This document shows, one piece after another, positions 1 through 8,126 of a DNA stretch of 64,000 nucleotides; the first letter of the stretch is position 1; every line of letters starts with the position of its first letter. The translations under genes and the position numbers were made by a program. Below the pieces are notes generated by a model. The model saw only the letters and a list, made by a program, of their open reading frames with translations. It did no database searches and had not been told where the DNA came from. The stretch comes from Cupriavidus sp. WKF15 (GTDB lineage: Bacteria > Pseudomonadota > Gammaproteobacteria > Burkholderiales > Burkholderiaceae), in contig NZ_CP119573.1 in NCBI RefSeq assembly GCF_029278605.1, forward strand, positions 558,001-622,000. Direction: 5' to 3'.

Positions 1-879
1 ATAATTCGCCCCAAGCCAGTGATAGTCATCGCGTAAAACTGTCAGGCTATTCTGATCCTTGTTCTGTCCCCAACGATACCCGCCCATGACCTTGGTCTTG
101 CTATCGAACATATAGCTCGCGGCGACCGCTACGCGCCGATTGGTACCGCTGCCCTGGGCGATTGACGGATTGTACTGATCGTAGTCGATGGTGAAGCCGA
201 ACGCGCCGGGCATATAGATCAGCGCGGCGCCATACCCCGTGTCATTCCTGGCTCGCCCCGGAACCTCGCCATTGCCTCCGACCACGACTTGCTGAGCGAA
301 CGGACTGGTAGGGGGCAAAGTCATCCCGACACCAAAGGACCAATGCGCAATCGCCGTCACCGGCCCCACCACGGCGGCGTACTGAACGGCATTGTTTTCG
401 CGGAAGTTTGGACCGGCTATCACACCGATCGGCTCATACTGAACCGAGTAGGCCCCCGGCATGAAATTAGCCAATCCGAGAAAGAGGGAAGTATATTGCC
501 GGCCGAATGTGAGTTGGCCAAACTTGTTGCTTCGCAAACCGACGTACGCCTGTCGGTCAAACAGTGTGTTGTTCATCTCCAGAGCACCTGTATCGGCCTG
601 AAAGCCGCTTTCCAGTACGAATAGCGACTTCATGCCCGCGCCCAGGTCCTCTTCTCCGCGCAAGCCCCAGCGGGATCCCGCAAGACCGCCGCTGTTCAAT
701 CGGGTGACGCTGTGCCCCATCCCAGGGTTGTAGAGATTCGTGGGTAACGGAACAGATCCAACTCGATTAACGTATTCGAGATTGGTGTCAACAACCCCAT
801 ACAGCGTGACACTGGACTGGGCGTGGGCTGCCCCGGAAAACAATCCGACGGCTGCGCAGGTAAGAAGGCGCTCTTTCAT
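1..879 (-). CDS. Outer-membrane porin, 3' part missing at window edge
   Basis: Reading leftwards from the ATG at 877-879 gives about 293 residues before the window ends, with no stop. The product opens with a signal peptide (MKERLLTCAAVGLFSGAAHA) followed by QSSVTLYGVVD, the usual first strand of beta-proteobacterial trimeric porins (Gram-negative porin 4 / OmpC-like). Further family marks are RWGLRGEEDLG, FDRQAYVGL and LTFGRQY. A GGAG Shine-Dalgarno lies about 9 bases upstream. It is the last visible gene of the leftward molybdenum-enzyme operon, about 200 bp after the Fe-S subunit, so it probably admits the operon's substrate through the outer membrane. Substrate choice is inference from position only. 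Confidence 0.9.
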   Translation of the reverse strand, partial: MKERLLTCAAVGLFSGAAHAQSSVTLYGVVDTNLEYVNRVGSVPLPTNLYNPGMGHSVTRLNSGGLAGSRWGLRGEEDLGAGMKSLFVLESGFQADTGALEMNNTLFDRQAYVGLRSNKFGQLTFGRQYTSLFLGLANFMPGAYSVQYEPIGVIAGPNFRENNAVQYAAVVGPVTAIAHWSFGVGMTLPPTSPFAQQVVVGGNGEVPGRARNDTGYGAALIYMPGAFGFTIDYDQYNPSIAQGSGTNRRVAVAASYMFDSKTKVMGGYRWGQNKDQNSLTVLRDDYHWLGANY

Positions 880-1079
880 GCTGCAATGTCTCCTCGTTAT
901 CGTAGCGGTGGTCATGAAAGCATGTGGAAAGAGATCTGGAAGGGTCGTCACAGCGTGCAGCCGCGCACCATCGAGACACAGCAACGCAAACGCCGAACGA
1001 GAGTTCGCGGCCGTGTACCCCGGGTCTCGCCGGACCCGGCTGAAAAGTGGCGATGGGAACGGCTATCTCAGCCGTGGCG

Positions 1080-1970
1080 TCAGCTCATCGGGGCGCGCTT
1101 AGCGACGGATCCCGCTTCCACGTCCGACGCCGTGGGAACTAGAACGATTTCGCCGAGATACAGGCTTTCGTGCAGTTCGCATTCCCTGTGCGCCGTTCCT
1201 GCTTTGTGATGGATTTCAATGCGATAGACGCCGCTTTTCGCGGGCAGGTCGCCAAAGCGGAAGTCGCCGAAATCATCGCTTGCTGTCATGGCAATCTTCT
1301 TGTCGCCCTGGTACAGCGAGACTTCGGCGCCCGCAACACAATCGGACTTGCCAGATGCCTTGACGCTGACGCTGCCGCCGATGAAGCAAGTTTCCCAGCG
1401 CTCCAGCCCCCGGTAATAGACTCTCGGCCTTGCGCCAAGCTTGGGCAGCAGCACCTTCAATCCCTCGGCGCTGGCCTTCCGGGCCATGGCGCTGTCGTCA
1501 AGCTTCACCGCCTCGAAGACATCGGTTGGGCATGCTTGCTGACAGCGGGGGCGCTGCCAACCGTTGTCGAGCAAGTGGCCATCGAAGATCCACGTCTGGG
1601 GGAGCTGGAGCTCCTCGTTCCAGACAATGGCCTTGTAAGGGCAGGAACGCACGATGTCCTTGCGGCCCTTGCCCTTGACGGGGTCGATAATGACGATGCC
1701 GTCCTTGCGCTTCGTGATCGCGTCACCGCCCACCTTCATGCATGGCGCGTTGTCGCAATGGTTGCACATGACGGGCAGATAGGTCGTCCGGACCATTGGC
1801 GCGTGACCCTCGACGCGGCGCAGAATGCGGATCGTGCTTTCACCGGACACGGATGCGGGGGCCGCATACCCGGGAAAGTCGTTGCCGACGTGTTCGTCCT
1901 TCTCGGCAATTACGCAGTTATAGCAATTCTCGCAACGGCCGACGTTGATGATGAGATTCCACTTAGTCAT
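1080..1970 (-). CDS. Fe-S subunit of transhydroxylase/resorcinol-hydroxylase-type molybdoenzyme
   Basis: A 296-residue electron-transfer subunit. Residues 1-160 are a ferredoxin-like fold and residues 198-280 a beta-rich Cna-B-like domain (GAEVSLYQG, FGDFRFGDL). This layout is that of the small subunit of Pelobacter pyrogallol:phloroglucinol transhydroxylase, and the linker GARPRVYYRGLERWE also fits it. Cysteines C13, C16, C19 with C147, and C69, C72, C77 with C110, can bind two [4Fe-4S] clusters. Where the family keeps ligands for a third cluster this protein has E23, W127 and D130, leaving only C143. The start at 1970 overlaps the end of the large-subunit gene by 8 bp, which implies coupled translation. 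There is no Tat or Sec signal, so it is probably cytoplasmic. The redox partner is unknown. Confidence 0.85.
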   Translation of the reverse strand: MTKWNLIINVGRCENCYNCVIAEKDEHVGNDFPGYAAPASVSGESTIRILRRVEGHAPMVRTTYLPVMCNHCDNAPCMKVGGDAITKRKDGIVIIDPVKGKGRKDIVRSCPYKAIVWNEELQLPQTWIFDGHLLDNGWQRPRCQQACPTDVFEAVKLDDSAMARKASAEGLKVLLPKLGARPRVYYRGLERWETCFIGGSVSVKASGKSDCVAGAEVSLYQGDKKIAMTASDDFGDFRFGDLPAKSGVYRIEIHHKAGTAHRECELHESLYLGEIVLVPTASDVEAGSVAKRAPMS

Positions 1971-4959
1971 GAGCGATCCCCGCGGGGGCGCGGAGCTTGA
2001 ATTGCTCGGCGCCATGCCATTTTTCAATCTGCACCAGACATGAATTGGGGCTCATGCTGCTTGTGCCCCGCGTCTGGGGGCGGTCCGGCGTGAGGATATT
2101 CATGCAGCCGCCGATCTCGACCGTTTCGCCTCCGACGTCCACCATCTGGAACTCGGCACTCGCCTCATGCGACTTCACCACGCCCGGAACCATCAGCGGC
2201 GAGATATCCGCCGCACAGATCACGGCCCCGCGGTCGTTATAGACCTTGACCAGGTCACGGTGGGCAATCCCGCGTTCTTTCGCGTCGACGGCATTGATGC
2301 GCAATAGCCAGAAGTCATGACCGGCGATTCGGGCACGGTGGTCTCGCACGTGATTCACGGCGCTGTTCTTGCCATCACTCGACGTGTGGAAGCTATAGCG
2401 AGAATGCGTAGCGATCATCTGCAGGGGATACTTGCCCGCCAGCGTGGTCGTCCCGAGACCTTCCCACGAGGGGATGTAGCGATTGAGCGCCGGCCGGTCG
2501 GGATTGTCTGCTGTGTGGCGCCTGAGAGTTTCAGGAACGAACTCGATCTTGCCACTGGGCGTTTGCAAGCCCGTGCCGAATTCCTCGGCAAATTGGCTTG
2601 GTAGCGGATGCGGCTCGGGGAGGTCCTTCTGGCGGCCTTCCGCGAACCACCGCATATCCACCGGCTGGCTGAAATCCGGCCCTTCCGGCGGGACAACGTA
2701 GTAACCCTTGCGACAGAACTCCTTCCAGGAGATGTGATTCGGCAGATCGGAGCCATCGAACACGCGCTTGACCCAGTCAAGTTCCGAACCGCCTTCGGTA
2801 AACAGTGCGCCGAGACCGAGTCGCTCCAGAATTCCGGTGAATATGTCGTAGTCAGACCGCGACTCACCGAGTGGATCGATGCACTTGTGTTGCAGCGTTA
2901 TAACGCGATGATTGACGCCGGCAATCCCGTGATGCGCGTACCCCCCCGAATTCGACCATTCGCCAATGTCCCAGCGCTCCAGCGAGGAGCATGCCGGAAG
3001 AATGATGTCAGCGAACTGGGCCTCGCCCTCCATCCAGATCGATTGATTGACGACAAATTCAATGCTCGGGTGACGATAGGCATCGATCCATCGGCCGGAC
3101 TTGGTGACGGTGCTGAATGCCGAGCCTCCGTACCGGTAGATCATGTGGATGGGCGAATAACCTGGCATCGGATACGTGAAAGGCGCGAATTGCGCTTCCT
3201 GCGAAATACCGTCCCAGAGATAGCCGCTGGCGTGGCCGTTGATGATGGCGTCGGGCAGCTGCTGCCGCGGGACCATTTGCTTGACGGGGTTCATCGTCAG
3301 AATGTGTGGCATCCGCTGATAGTTATTGACAGCGTTGCCAGTCCACATCAGATCACCGGAAATCCCTCCATCCGCGTACCCCGGAAAGTAGAAATGGAGG
3401 TCCACCGGCGTGCCGAGCTGAAGGCATCCGAAATTGACCCCTGGCTTGCCCCAGCCCTGCATCGCCATCATCATGATCATGCAGCGCGCCCACTGTTGCC
3501 CTGTGGCGCCGCGGCCAGCGCCGCCGAATCCTGCGCCCGTCATGCCGGCTGCCAGATAGACCTTCCTGTTGCCCCACTTTCGCGCGAGGGCGCGCACGTC
3601 CTTCGCGGGAACGCCCGTTTCGGTTTCTTGCCACTCCGGGGTCTTGGGGATACCGTCGGTTTGTCCCAGCAGATAGGCCTTCCACTCTTCGAAGCCCGTC
3701 GTGCGGGTCGCAACGTAATCCTTGTCGTACAAGTCCTCGACCGCCCACACATACATGATTGCAGTAGCCAGAGCGGCGTCAGTTTGCGGCCGTACCGGAA
3801 TCCAGCGCCCGCCGAGCAATTGCGCCGTCGGATTGTTGTGCGGGTCGATGTGTATGAACTCGATGCCGAGTTCCTTGGCCCACAGGCGCCGTTGCGTCCC
3901 TTCGAACCCCGCATAGGCACCATTTGTGCTCTCCGGATCGCAGGACCAGAAGACAATCAGCTCGGCTTCCTTGAGACAATCCTCGACTCCACCATAGCCC
4001 GCCGGTACGCCTATTCGCATGGAGTTGCCGAAGTGATGCATCGCGCCCCAGTACCAGCCCTCCCAACTGTCCGGATTGGCTGCGACACGGGTGAAACCGA
4101 TCAGATTGGCGAAGCGCGTCAAGGCGCTGAGGTAGTAGCCGACGTTGCCCCACTGATGGTGGGACGACATCGGAAAGGTGATGGCGCCAGGACCGTGAAC
4201 CCGTTTCTGCCGGTTGATTTCCCTGGCGACAATATCAAGGGCTTCGTCCCATGAGATCTGCACGTAACCTGATTTCCCTCGATTCTGCGGATTGCGCTCG
4301 CCATCGGGATCGAAATCCACGCGCTTCATCGGATGAAGAATGCGTTTGTCCGAGTAGACGACCGACTTCAGCGTCATGGCATGGGGCGCTACCAGTGCAC
4401 GGCGCTGCGGTCGAAAGGTCTTCCCGCGCGCCCTGATCTCCCAGCCTTGGGCATCGTCGGCGTCGAACTCGAGAGGTGTCACGCGTAGGATGCGCCCCGC
4501 TTTTACATAGACGAACAGCGGCCCGCCATTCGTGCATGTCGTGAAGCGGCGCGTTCCGTCGGCCATCGGCTTACCCATCGAGACGCCCACAGTCTGGCTG
4601 AGGTTCAGCGTTTGCATGAACCAGACCACCAAGGGATCCGGCCCCTTCGTGATGACCTTGAAATTCTTCGCGGCGTGGATGATATCGCCCTGATCCGGGT
4701 TGGGCATGAGGAATTTCAGGGCCGTGGGGAGATCCCTGAACAGCAGGCTGACGTCGGGTTCGACGCTTTTAGCGTTCCGCGATCGCACCTTCCCCCCCTT
4801 AATCTCGAGGTTCAGACCAACACTTCCGTCCAGCAGACCGATGAAGGCGGTACAGTTCTTATGCTTCAGTCGCTGGCGAAAATGCGGGTGCTTCCAGGCG
4901 GTCAGATTGAGCACCCTTGGCAAGGCGAACAAGATGGTTCGAAGGACAATCTTTTTCAT
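1963..4959 (-). CDS. Molybdopterin oxidoreductase, transhydroxylase-like, with N-terminal SCP2-like domain
   Basis: A 998-residue large subunit of the DMSO-reductase family. From about residue 140 it follows the Pelobacter pyrogallol:phloroglucinol transhydroxylase alpha chain, which is also close to resorcinol hydroxylase RehL. The residues assigned there to molybdenum binding and catalysis are kept: H267 (SSHHQWGNVG), D297 and Mo-ligand S298 (NPDSWEGW), and Y528 (YFPGYADGG). The N-terminal Fe-S motif common in this family is absent. Residues 1-127 resemble SCP2-type lipid-binding domains (LDGSVGLNLEIKGGKV, then a helix pair). They are not needed for the normal length of about 875, which a start at M128 would give. 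The start at 4959 lies 19 bp after the CoA-ligase stop. Substrate is inferred to be a phenol or polyphenol. Confidence 0.85.
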   Translation of the reverse strand: MKKIVLRTILFALPRVLNLTAWKHPHFRQRLKHKNCTAFIGLLDGSVGLNLEIKGGKVRSRNAKSVEPDVSLLFRDLPTALKFLMPNPDQGDIIHAAKNFKVITKGPDPLVVWFMQTLNLSQTVGVSMGKPMADGTRRFTTCTNGGPLFVYVKAGRILRVTPLEFDADDAQGWEIRARGKTFRPQRRALVAPHAMTLKSVVYSDKRILHPMKRVDFDPDGERNPQNRGKSGYVQISWDEALDIVAREINRQKRVHGPGAITFPMSSHHQWGNVGYYLSALTRFANLIGFTRVAANPDSWEGWYWGAMHHFGNSMRIGVPAGYGGVEDCLKEAELIVFWSCDPESTNGAYAGFEGTQRRLWAKELGIEFIHIDPHNNPTAQLLGGRWIPVRPQTDAALATAIMYVWAVEDLYDKDYVATRTTGFEEWKAYLLGQTDGIPKTPEWQETETGVPAKDVRALARKWGNRKVYLAAGMTGAGFGGAGRGATGQQWARCMIMMMAMQGWGKPGVNFGCLQLGTPVDLHFYFPGYADGGISGDLMWTGNAVNNYQRMPHILTMNPVKQMVPRQQLPDAIINGHASGYLWDGISQEAQFAPFTYPMPGYSPIHMIYRYGGSAFSTVTKSGRWIDAYRHPSIEFVVNQSIWMEGEAQFADIILPACSSLERWDIGEWSNSGGYAHHGIAGVNHRVITLQHKCIDPLGESRSDYDIFTGILERLGLGALFTEGGSELDWVKRVFDGSDLPNHISWKEFCRKGYYVVPPEGPDFSQPVDMRWFAEGRQKDLPEPHPLPSQFAEEFGTGLQTPSGKIEFVPETLRRHTADNPDRPALNRYIPSWEGLGTTTLAGKYPLQMIATHSRYSFHTSSDGKNSAVNHVRDHRARIAGHDFWLLRINAVDAKERGIAHRDLVKVYNDRGAVICAADISPLMVPGVVKSHEASAEFQMVDVGGETVEIGGCMNILTPDRPQTRGTSSMSPNSCLVQIEKWHGAEQFKLRAPAGIAHD

Positions 4960-4978
4960 CACTGGATCGCGCTGGGGG

Positions 4979-6910
4979 TTACGCCGGATGAGTGAAGTCG
5001 AGCGGGAATGGAAACCGTCCGGCCAGGAGATCCCGCACACGTTCTGCGTCGGCGGCGGCGCATTGGACGAAAGCCACCGTACCCCTCCGGATATCGGGAC
5101 CAACGCGTACGCTGGCGGGCACACCGGCCTGTGTCAGCTGTTCCTGGAATACTTCCTCGACAGCGCGCATGCGCAACTCCGCGCGCGCCACCTTGCCAAT
5201 TGGGGTCAGCGGTAGCGCTTGCAGGATTTCAATACGTGCCGGCACCGCGGCGCGCTCGGGTACGAGCGAGCGCGCCGCAGCGAGCAGTTCATCCGCAGAG
5301 AGCGCGTGCCCCGGCTTGAGCGTGACGTAGGCAACAGGCAATTCACCGGCGTGCGCATCCGGCTGGCCGACTGCGGCAGCCATGGCCACAGCCGGATGCT
5401 GAAGAAGCGCTTCCTCGATCATCGCCGGATCGATATTGTGACCGCCACGAATAATCAGTTCTTTGACACGGCCCGTCAGGTGCAGGTAGCCATCCGTGTC
5501 GAGATAGCCGAGGTCGCCGGTGTTGAGCCATCCCGGCTTCAGCCAGATGCCGCGGTTATCCTGCTCTCGCAAGTAACCGGGGAACACATTGGGACCATGA
5601 ACGCCGATAACACCGGTTTCACCAGGAGCGGCCGGTTCAGCGGCAAGGCCGGCGGTGTCAGACTTCCAGACTCCGATGGCCTGGTGGGGAAGACGCAATC
5701 CAACGCTACCAAGGCGGCGCTCGCCCAGCGGCGGATTCAAGGCCGAAACGCAGGCGGCTTCCGTCATCCCATAGCCTTCGTATAAAGGGATGCCGGCAGC
5801 GGCTTCGAAGCGTCTCGCAACTTCGGCCGGCAGTGGCGCGGCGCCGCAAAAAGCGAAGCGCAGCGAGGAAATGTCGACGCCATCGCGAGGCAGGTCAGCT
5901 AGCGCGCTATAGATTGTCGGCACACCACTGAAGCTGTTTGCCCGGAACCGTTCAACCAGTTTCCAGAAGTTCGGCATCACGCCGTTACCGCGATAGCCGG
6001 CCGCCGTGAGCATGACGACCTCCCAGCCGCTATGGAAGGCGGCCAGGCCCGTCACCATTGCGCCGTTCACATGGAACAGCGGAAGACCGCACAGGATTGT
6101 ATTGGGGGACGGGGTTAGCGCGCCCAGCATGGACGCAACGAACGCCTCGTTGAGATGCGCGTGCATCGCGACTTTTGGCAGCCCGGTGGTGCCACCGGTA
6201 TGGAAGTACGAGCAGATGTCGGTTGGCAAGAAGCGTCGCTGAGAGACCAGCATGTCCGAAGGCTCGGCCGCCAACGCCTGTTCGAAGCTGACGATATTCA
6301 CGTCCGCGCGAGCCGGCCGCGACGCGGCTTCGAATGCTGCCTCCAGGCGCTTGCGCTCTTGCTCGCCAACGTACGGCGTAGCGCTGACGACGAACAGCGT
6401 CCGCACCCCAGGACAGCGGTTGACCACAGCGATAGCTTTATCCCAAAGCGTACTGTCTTCCATCGGCGCGCAGGCGACCAGCACCTGGGCCCGGGTCTCT
6501 TCGATGATGGCGGCGATATAGTCCACCTCGAGCATCGGGTTGATGGGACTCGCGATACCCGCCGCCTGGGCGCCTAGCAAGGCATAGTGGGTCTGAGGGA
6601 GATTGGGAAGCAGCACGGTTACCGCAGTGCCTGGTGTCACACCGACGCGGAAGAACGCGTTGGCGGCTTGCGTCACGCGTGCCTTCAGGCTTGCGTAATC
6701 CACCGTGAACTCGGAAGCGTCTGGCGCTCCGGTCATGACAAAGCGAAGTGCGGTCTTCTCCTGATGGCGATCGCAGGCTCGGCACAGGAGTTCGTATGTA
6801 TTTTGCGCGGGAACCTTCTCTTGCCAGGGCGTGCGCTCAAAGGCGTCGATATCGGCCTGGGTCCGGATTGAGGCGGACAGAGTCCTGCCGCCCACCGTTG
6901 TATCGGGCAT
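4979..6910 (-). CDS. Acyl-CoA synthetase (AMP-forming)
   Basis: A 643-residue ANL-superfamily adenylating enzyme that activates a carboxylic acid to its CoA thioester with ATP. The phosphate loop HTGGTTGLPK is at 237-246, followed by the usual YEGYGMTEA and TGDLGYLD motifs, the hinge TGRVKELIIRGG and the C-terminal lysine in TPIGKVARAE. The overall length and the N-terminal extension resemble medium or long-chain acyl-CoA synthetases more than benzoate-CoA ligases, but the substrate cannot be read from sequence. The start at 6910 has a strong AAGGAG site. It lies between the FAH-family hydrolase and the molybdenum enzyme, so it may activate an acid made by ring cleavage or imported by the porin. 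Confidence 0.9.
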   Translation of the reverse strand: MPDTTVGGRTLSASIRTQADIDAFERTPWQEKVPAQNTYELLCRACDRHQEKTALRFVMTGAPDASEFTVDYASLKARVTQAANAFFRVGVTPGTAVTVLLPNLPQTHYALLGAQAAGIASPINPMLEVDYIAAIIEETRAQVLVACAPMEDSTLWDKAIAVVNRCPGVRTLFVVSATPYVGEQERKRLEAAFEAASRPARADVNIVSFEQALAAEPSDMLVSQRRFLPTDICSYFHTGGTTGLPKVAMHAHLNEAFVASMLGALTPSPNTILCGLPLFHVNGAMVTGLAAFHSGWEVVMLTAAGYRGNGVMPNFWKLVERFRANSFSGVPTIYSALADLPRDGVDISSLRFAFCGAAPLPAEVARRFEAAAGIPLYEGYGMTEAACVSALNPPLGERRLGSVGLRLPHQAIGVWKSDTAGLAAEPAAPGETGVIGVHGPNVFPGYLREQDNRGIWLKPGWLNTGDLGYLDTDGYLHLTGRVKELIIRGGHNIDPAMIEEALLQHPAVAMAAAVGQPDAHAGELPVAYVTLKPGHALSADELLAAARSLVPERAAVPARIEILQALPLTPIGKVARAELRMRAVEEVFQEQLTQAGVPASVRVGPDIRRGTVAFVQCAAADAERVRDLLAGRFPFPLDFTHPA

Positions 6911-6942
6911 GCTTGTCTCCTTGTTGAGAGGCTGTTTTCTTG

Positions 6943-7083
6943 TCAGTGTTGCAGTGGCAACAGAACTGCCCGCCGCGGCTCGCGCCGGGTGACGTGCAGG
7001 TATGCCTGCTCAATCTGCGAAAGCGGGAAGGTCTTCGCGCAAAGCGGAAGCAGGAACGCTGCGCAAGGGTCAGCGATTCCAAT
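6943..7083 (-). pseudogene. C-terminal remnant of a medium-chain dehydrogenase/quinone oxidoreductase
   Basis: In the gap between the hydrolase and CoA-ligase genes, one minus-strand frame ending in TGA at 6943-6945 reads CAKTFPLSQIEQAYLHVTRR and then RRAVLLPLQH. This resembles the last turn of zinc-type/quinone oxidoreductases (FPL..I..AH......GK.VL). No upstream part of the gene is present; the frame runs straight up to the hydrolase stop. The simplest reading is a gene deleted down to its last 45 or so codons. Similarity is judged by eye only. Confidence 0.4.
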
Positions 7084-7122
7084 ACGGCTTCGCTTGAGCG
7101 GCAGGTCCCAGGTCGTGGGCGT

Positions 7123-8079
7123 TCATGCCGACACCACGCGATTGCGCTGCTCGCCCAGCTCGATCGCACCATCGTCGGTGCGTATCGAGGCAGTCATGAT
7201 GTCCCCAGGCTGCAGGTACGCGGGGTTCGAGCGACCTTTTTTGATGAAGAGTTGCCACTTCGTACGGTCGGACAGTACATGGCGAAACATCCACATGGCC
7301 AGCTTGCCCGGCGCCCGCGCTGCACAGCCCGCCGGAGTCCCGGTAGCGATAAGGTCACCGGGCTGCAGATCGTGCAGAGCGGACAACTCCGTCAGCGTCT
7401 GGTGCGGTTTGAAGATCATGTCGCCGCAGTAGGTATCCTGGCGGGGCTGGCCGTTGACATGTAGCCGCATGCGCAGCTCAGGCCAGCGTGCCCATTCCTC
7501 TGCATTCAGCAGTACCAGGAAAGGACCTACGGGACCGAAGCTGCGATAGCTCTTTCCTTTGTAGAACTGAGCCTGTGGCAACTGGACGTCGCGGGCGGAA
7601 ATATCATTGACAATGGTTACACCCGCGAGAAACTCATGAAGCTGTTCCGGGCCGATGCGGAGGGCGCCCGTCAGCGGCTTGCGCACAACCAGACCCAGTT
7701 CGATTTCGTAGTCGAGCAGGTGCACATGCCCAGGCCTCACGACGTCGGCGTCAGCCGCGGCCAGACACGACGGAGCCTTAGTGAACAGCGTGTTGAAGCC
7801 GATCTTGTCGGGGTCCATGCCTGACTCGCGTACATGACTTGCGTAGTTGATGCCCTGGCACAGAAACTGGCGGTCTGGGGTCACTGGCGGCAGCAGCGTG
7901 ACACCATCGAGCGCAAGGGTTGCCTCGCCCGGCGTGCTGCGCCAGGCCGCTTCGAGGCCATTCGTGACGAAGTCGGCAGTACTGGCGCCATCGCAGTGCA
8001 ATGGTGCGATACGGCGGTCGTGGACCACGCCCCAGCGGGGTTCGCCGGCATGGATATATCGGACGACCTTGACAGCCAT
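7123..8079 (-). CDS. Fumarylacetoacetate hydrolase family protein
   Basis: A 318-residue member of the FAH superfamily (HpcE/UstL-like hydrolases, hydratases and decarboxylases acting on ring-cleavage products). The metal site is visible as E125 and E127 in DYEIELGLVV and D159 in NDISARD, with the family signature GDLIATGTPAGC towards the C terminus. It follows the extradiol dioxygenase by 47 bp and has a strong AAGGAGAAG ribosome site. Its likely task is C-C hydrolysis or decarboxylation of the dioxygenase product, in the cytoplasm. The exact reaction is not predictable because the family is mixed. Confidence 0.88.
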   Translation of the reverse strand: MAVKVVRYIHAGEPRWGVVHDRRIAPLHCDGASTADFVTNGLEAAWRSTPGEATLALDGVTLLPPVTPDRQFLCQGINYASHVRESGMDPDKIGFNTLFTKAPSCLAAADADVVRPGHVHLLDYEIELGLVVRKPLTGALRIGPEQLHEFLAGVTIVNDISARDVQLPQAQFYKGKSYRSFGPVGPFLVLLNAEEWARWPELRMRLHVNGQPRQDTYCGDMIFKPHQTLTELSALHDLQPGDLIATGTPAGCAARAPGKLAMWMFRHVLSDRTKWQLFIKKGRSNPAYLQPGDIMTASIRTDDGAIELGEQRNRVVSA

Positions 8080-8126
8080 TTCTTCTCCTTGATGTGAGGG
8101 GTCTTACAGGGACGGCGACGGAGCGC

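Noticed and set aside
2608..4254. 548-codon open frame on the plus strand opposite the molybdenum subunit
   Set aside because: It lies wholly antisense to a gene with conserved catalytic residues and has no domain or ribosome site; long antisense frames are common in GC-rich genes.
1963..4959. Idea that the molybdenum subunit is a periplasmic Tat-exported DMSO-reductase-like enzyme
   Set aside because: There is no twin-arginine signal and the N terminus is an SCP2-like domain; a cytoplasmic enzyme of the transhydroxylase group fits better.
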